Origin: Treponema sp.
GTDB taxonomy: Bacteria > Spirochaetota > Spirochaetia > Treponematales > Breznakiellaceae
Length of the DNA: 9,712 nt
Assembly (NCBI GenBank): GCA_031275515.1
Contig: JAISOQ010000237.1
Span: 1-9,712 of the forward strand
Reading direction: 5' to 3'
In this document: piece after piece, positions 7,295 to 9,712 of the stretch
Layout: every line of letters starts with the position of its first letter
Numbering within the stretch: the stretch's first letter is position 1
The notes under the pieces: model-generated
What the model was told of the DNA's origin: nothing
The model's database searches: none
Seen by the model: only the letters and a program-made list of their open reading frames with translations
Translations under genes and position numbers: made by a program

Positions 7295-8292
7295 AAGAAG
7301 CCGTGGAAACGCCCCTGCTGGAACTCCGGGGCCTGCGCTGCGTCTTTACCCTGGAGGGGCGGCAGGTCGAAGTGCTGCGGGGGGTCAACCTGACGCTGCG
7401 GCAGGGGGAGATTCTCGGTCTGGTGGGGGAAAGCGGCAGCGGAAAGACCCTTACTATGCGTTCCGTTATCCGCATGTTACCCCGCAATGCCGCCGTAGAG
7501 GCGGAAAACTTAATTTTTGCAGGGACAGACCTGCGGGAACTGCCGGAGGAATCCCTTCGCTCTATTCGGGGAAAGGATATTTCGATGATATTTCAGGACC
7601 CGATGACCTCCCTCAACCCCCTCAAGCGGGTGGATCGTCATATCATGGAGGTACTTCTGCACCACGGGTATTCGGACCGGCGGCAGGCCCGGCAGGAAGC
7701 GCTTGCCCTGCTGCAACGGGTCGGAATCCCCTCCGCCGAAACGCGGATGCGGCAGTACCCCCACGAGTTATCCGGGGGTATGCGCCAGCGGGTACTGATT
7801 GCTATGGCCCTCGCCTGCAAGCCGAAACTCCTCATCGCCGATGAGCCGACCACCGGCCTGGACGTTACCATTCAGGCTCAGATTTTGGCCTTGATCCGTA
7901 CCTTACAGCAAAAAGACGGCATGGCGGTAGTTCTGATCACCCATGACCTGGGAGTGGTGGCAACCCTCTGCCACCGGGTGGCGGTGATGTACGGCGGGCT
8001 TATCCTGGAGACCGGTCCTGTGGACGACATCTTTGCCCGTCCCCTGCACCCCTATACCCGGGCGCTCCTGCGATCCGTACCGGCCATTCACCAGGGCCGG
8101 GAACGGCAGGGACGGCTGACGGCCATCGAAGGACAGCCGCCGCCGGCACGGCATATTCCGCCGGGATGTCCCTTTGCACCCCGCTGTAAATCAGCCGGTC
8201 CTGACTGCGGGGAATCCCTGCCTCCTATGGAGGACTACGGCCCGGACCACAGCGCCCGATGTTTCCGCATCAACCCGGAGGTTTTTTCATGA
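7291..8292 (+). CDS. oppD: peptide ABC transporter ATP-binding protein, OppD/DppD type
   Basis: Cytoplasmic ATPase that pairs with OppF to power import. The product is 333 residues with a full set of ABC motifs: Walker A GESGSGKT at 46-53 (Lys52), Q-loop Gln102, signature LSGGMRQ at 160-166, Walker B ending Asp184 with catalytic Glu185, D-loop GLD at 190-192 and switch His218. The C-terminal oligopeptide-transporter extension contains HPYTRALL and four cysteines, Cys293, Cys299, Cys306 and Cys324, in the CX5C-X6-C arrangement; in related DppD proteins such cysteines bind a 4Fe-4S cluster. The ATG overlaps the oppC stop and has only a poor Shine-Dalgarno sequence, so it probably depends on termination-reinitiation from oppC. 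The paired oppF behind it fits the standard operon. Confidence 0.93.
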   Translation: MKEAVETPLLELRGLRCVFTLEGRQVEVLRGVNLTLRQGEILGLVGESGSGKTLTMRSVIRMLPRNAAVEAENLIFAGTDLRELPEESLRSIRGKDISMIFQDPMTSLNPLKRVDRHIMEVLLHHGYSDRRQARQEALALLQRVGIPSAETRMRQYPHELSGGMRQRVLIAMALACKPKLLIADEPTTGLDVTIQAQILALIRTLQQKDGMAVVLITHDLGVVATLCHRVAVMYGGLILETGPVDDIFARPLHPYTRALLRSVPAIHQGRERQGRLTAIEGQPPPARHIPPGCPFAPRCKSAGPDCGESLPPMEDYGPDHSARCFRINPEVFS

Positions 8293-9257
8293 GCGATGCC
8301 GAACCTCTCATTGAAGTAAAAAACCTGGTCAAGGAATTCACCCTCCACCGTTCCTTCCGCCCCCCGGTACGGCTCCGGGCGGTTAACGGCGTGAGCTTTT
8401 CCGTTTTTAGGGGAGAGACCTTCGGGCTGGTAGGAGAGAGCGGCTGCGGAAAATCGACCCTGGGCCGCACCATCCTGCGGATCTATCGGCCCAGTTCCGG
8501 CAAAGTATGGTTTTCCGGCGCCGACATCACCGGACTTTCCGGCAAAGCCCTGGCGCCCTACCGGCGGCGGATGCAGATCGTCTTCCAGGATCCCTACGCA
8601 TCCCTCAACCCGGCCATGCAGGTTCGGGATATTATCGCGGAACCGCTGCTGCTGAAAAACCGGCTTTCCCGGGAGGACTGTGACCAACAGGTACGGGATA
8701 TGCTGATTCAGGTGGGAATGTCCGCCGATGATATGTACAAGTACCCCCACGAGTTTTCCGGGGGACAACACCAGCGGATCAGCATTGCCCGATCCCTCAT
8801 TGTGAGGCCGGAATTCATTCTCTGCGACGAACCCATCAGCGCTCTGGATGTATCCATCCAGGCCCAGGTGGTCAACCTGCTGGAGGATTTACAGCGGGAA
8901 TTCAACTTGACCTATCTTTTTGTCGCCCACGATCTATCTATGGTACGGCATATCTCCCGCCGGATCGCGGTGATGTACATGGGGGAAATCGTGGAAATAG
9001 CCGCCGCCGGGGAAATCTACGAAAACCCCCTGCACCCCTATACCCGGGCGCTGCTCCAAGCCATCCCGGTGCCGGACCCCCGGCGCGCCCGGGAATCACT
9101 GCCGAATCTGCTTGAAGGGGAACTGCCCAGCCCCCTGGAGGAACGGCAGGGCTGCGCCTTCTTTACCCGCTGCCCCCAGGCCCGGGAAACCTGCCGAATC
9201 CGGCGCCCCGCGCTGCAGGATACCGGAACCGGGCATCAGGTCGCCTGTTTGGGATAA
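8289..9257 (+). CDS. oppF: peptide ABC transporter ATP-binding protein, OppF/DppF type
   Basis: The second ATPase of the importer. The product is 322 residues with Walker A GESGCGKS at 49-56 (Lys55), signature FSGGQHQR at 156-163, Walker B Asp180 and catalytic Glu181, and switch His214. The signature carries His161 where Arg is common in ABC proteins; this position varies within the OppF group. The C-terminal extension again has HPYTRALL and four cysteines, Cys289, Cys295, Cys302 and Cys320. The ATG at 8289 is preferred over the in-frame ATG at 8259: GGAGG (8277-8281) lies seven bases upstream, the start overlaps the oppD stop as ATGA, and the extra ten residues would not belong to the domain. 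It is the last recognisable gene of the operon. Confidence 0.93.
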   Translation: MSDAEPLIEVKNLVKEFTLHRSFRPPVRLRAVNGVSFSVFRGETFGLVGESGCGKSTLGRTILRIYRPSSGKVWFSGADITGLSGKALAPYRRRMQIVFQDPYASLNPAMQVRDIIAEPLLLKNRLSREDCDQQVRDMLIQVGMSADDMYKYPHEFSGGQHQRISIARSLIVRPEFILCDEPISALDVSIQAQVVNLLEDLQREFNLTYLFVAHDLSMVRHISRRIAVMYMGEIVEIAAAGEIYENPLHPYTRALLQAIPVPDPRRARESLPNLLEGELPSPLEERQGCAFFTRCPQARETCRIRRPALQDTGTGHQVACLG

Positions 9258-9270
9258 TTTTTGCACAGGC
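9243..9270. repeat. short inverted repeat across the oppF stop codon
   Basis: GCCTGT (9243-9248) and ACAGGC (9265-9270) are inverted repeats with a 16-base loop containing the oppF stop. The right half, ATTTTTGCACAG at 9257-9268, matches ATTCTTGCACAG at 5403-5414 after oppA at 11 of 12 positions. No T-tract follows, so it is not a standard intrinsic terminator. No convincing terminator was found for the operon. Confidence 0.3.
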
Positions 9271-9363
9271 CGCCCTTCCCTCCCCATCGTGTACTTTTTA
9301 CATGAAGGGTGAAATTATCACGTGTTAATCACATGAGGCGGCAGCAATTAGGGAACAAAACTC

Positions 9364-9392
9364 TTGCGGAATTCTGCCTCCGGGAGTATACT
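9364..9392 (+). promoter_or_regulatory. possible sigma-70 promoter downstream of the opp operon
   Basis: TTGCGG (9364-9369) is separated by exactly 17 bp from TATACT (9387-9392), which matches five of six -10 bases; the -35 matches only the TTG. The start of transcription would be near 9399. It could serve the small ORF at 9477 or the truncated gene at 9661. Confidence 0.3.
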
Positions 9393-9476
9393 AAGGTTCA
9401 CTTGCAGGGGAGCATGTCCGGCGCAAATATGAGCTAAGGTTCCGGCGTATCCTCTCAAACAATCAAGGAGAAAAGG

Positions 9477-9599
9477 ATGCGTATTTCTGTAGGGAATATC
9501 CGGGGCTGTCCTGATGCCCGGCCCCTGAACCGGCAAGGCTCCCCAGAAAGCAAAGTGCATAAACTCGCTTGCCCCCCCTCCCCCACTAGCAGGCGGTAA
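9477..9599 (+). CDS. possible 40-residue small ORF, unknown function
   Basis: An ATG with a good Shine-Dalgarno sequence, AAGGAG at 9465-9470, six bases upstream, opens a 40-codon frame ending in TAA. The peptide begins MRISVGNIRGCPDARP and is rich in Pro, Arg and Ser with two Cys. It shows no membrane segment, signal peptide or recognised domain. CGTATCCT (9446-9453) can pair with AGGATGCG (9474-9481, one G-U), placing the start codon in a stem. A promoter-like sequence lies at 9364-9392. I do not recognise it; it may be a leader peptide, a real small protein, or chance. Confidence 0.22.
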   Translation: MRISVGNIRGCPDARPLNRQGSPESKVHKLACPPSPTSRR

Positions 9600-9629
9600 C
9601 ATCTAGAGATTTACAAAAAAGGAAAGAAG

Positions 9630-9660
9630 TGGCAGTATTCCAGCGGGAGGAATACTGCCA
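9630..9660 (+). promoter_or_regulatory. 12-bp hairpin occluding the start region of the terminal gene
   Basis: TGGCAGTATTCC (9630-9641) and GGAATACTGCCA (9649-9660) are perfect inverted repeats with a seven-base loop. The only good Shine-Dalgarno candidate, GGGAGG at 9645-9650, lies partly in the loop and partly in the 3' arm, and the ATG at 9661 follows the stem directly. Folding would be expected to restrict translation. Transposase genes often use such structures to prevent expression from read-through transcripts. Confidence 0.7.
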
Positions 9661-9712
9661 ATGAGCAGAATCAGACGGAGCATAGAACTCACCGCGAAAG
9701 AGCGGCGTGAAC
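9661..9712 (+). CDS. truncated N-terminus, possibly an IS630-like transposase
   Basis: Seventeen codons, MSRIRRSIELTAKERRE, run off the window end. The pattern of a basic start, then leucine-threonine and a helix rich in Glu and Arg, resembles the N-terminal helix-turn-helix start of IS630-type transposases, which commonly read as L-T-x-E-E-R-x-E-L. The evidence is short and a DNA-binding regulator would look similar. An in-frame TAG at 9604-9606 and the absence of any ATG, GTG or TTG codon between it and 9661 leave this ATG as the first available start. The hairpin over its ribosome binding site supports the transposase reading. Confidence 0.4.
   Translation, partial: MSRIRRSIELTAKERRE

Larger units (their letters stand above)
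9258..9660. other. 403-base region without a confident gene
   Basis: This stretch separates the opp operon from the truncated gene at the window edge. It contains an imperfect palindrome centred on CACGTG (9314-9329), two ACATGA copies (9300-9305, 9331-9336), two CTAAGGTTC copies (9391-9399, 9434-9442), a promoter-like pair (9364-9392), a possible 40-codon ORF (9477-9599), a cytosine-rich tract (about 9571-9585) and a long hairpin (9630-9660). The repeats and the transposase-like gene at its end suggest an accessory or insertion-prone segment. Confidence 0.5.

Noticed and set aside
8259..8288. Longer oppF start at 8259
   Set aside because: It lies deep inside oppD with no suitable ribosome binding site. 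The ATG at 8289 has GGAGG and the ATGA overlap seen also at the oppC-oppD junction.
9348..9602. 84-residue open frame on the minus strand in the downstream gap
   Set aside because: No ribosome binding site was recognised for it and no domain was identified. It overlaps the better-initiated small ORF on the other strand. It cannot be excluded, but composition alone does not support it.
1..9712. tRNA, rRNA, CRISPR array or known riboswitch
   Set aside because: No cloverleaf, ribosomal RNA segment, regularly spaced repeat array or recognised aptamer core was seen in any gap.

Overview
The window carries one two-component sensor gene followed by a complete peptide-type ABC importer operon, and ends in the first codons of a gene that resembles a transposase. 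All recognisable genes are on the + strand. The substrate-binding protein has a classical signal peptide with no lipobox and is therefore predicted to be periplasmic, so the host is probably a diderm bacterium. Coding DNA is moderately GC-rich while the promoter region is very AT-rich, TTG and GTG starts are used beside ATG, and the hybrid-kinase style resembles Treponema-like spirochaetes. That placement is an inference from style and was not tested by any search.

Layout. Positions 1-85 hold a weak promoter-like region. A 1127-residue hybrid histidine kinase (86-3469) has a very large extracytoplasmic sensor, HAMP, PAS-like, HisKA, HATPase and receiver domains. The 324-base gap 3470-3793 is dense: a 58-bp inverted-repeat element flanked by TATT on both sides, a near-consensus sigma-70 promoter (TTGACA, 17 bp, TATTAT), a hairpin with a 14-bp perfect stem placed where the transcript should begin, a second small hairpin, and the oppA ribosome binding site. 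Then follow oppA (3794-5368), a 102-base gap with two more inverted repeats, and the tightly packed oppB (5471-6424), oppC (6428-7294), oppD (7291-8292) and oppF (8289-9257). C/D and D/F each overlap by ATGA. The last 455 bases hold no confident gene: a possible 40-codon ORF with a good ribosome binding site, a promoter-like sequence, a palindrome, and a long hairpin that partly covers the ribosome binding site of the truncated gene at 9661.

How the parts work together. OppA would capture peptides or a related small solute in the periplasm, OppB and OppC form the membrane channel, and OppD and OppF hydrolyse ATP to drive import. The oppA promoter plus the structured oppA-oppB gap fit the usual need for more binding protein than transporter. 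The kinase has its own receiver but no HPt protein or separate response regulator in the window, so its output is elsewhere; a link to the importer is suggested only by adjacency.

I see no clear new multi-gene system. The most unusual material is non-coding: short inverted-repeat elements on both sides of oppA, the hairpin at the predicted 5' end of the oppA message, and the hairpin over the start of the terminal gene.
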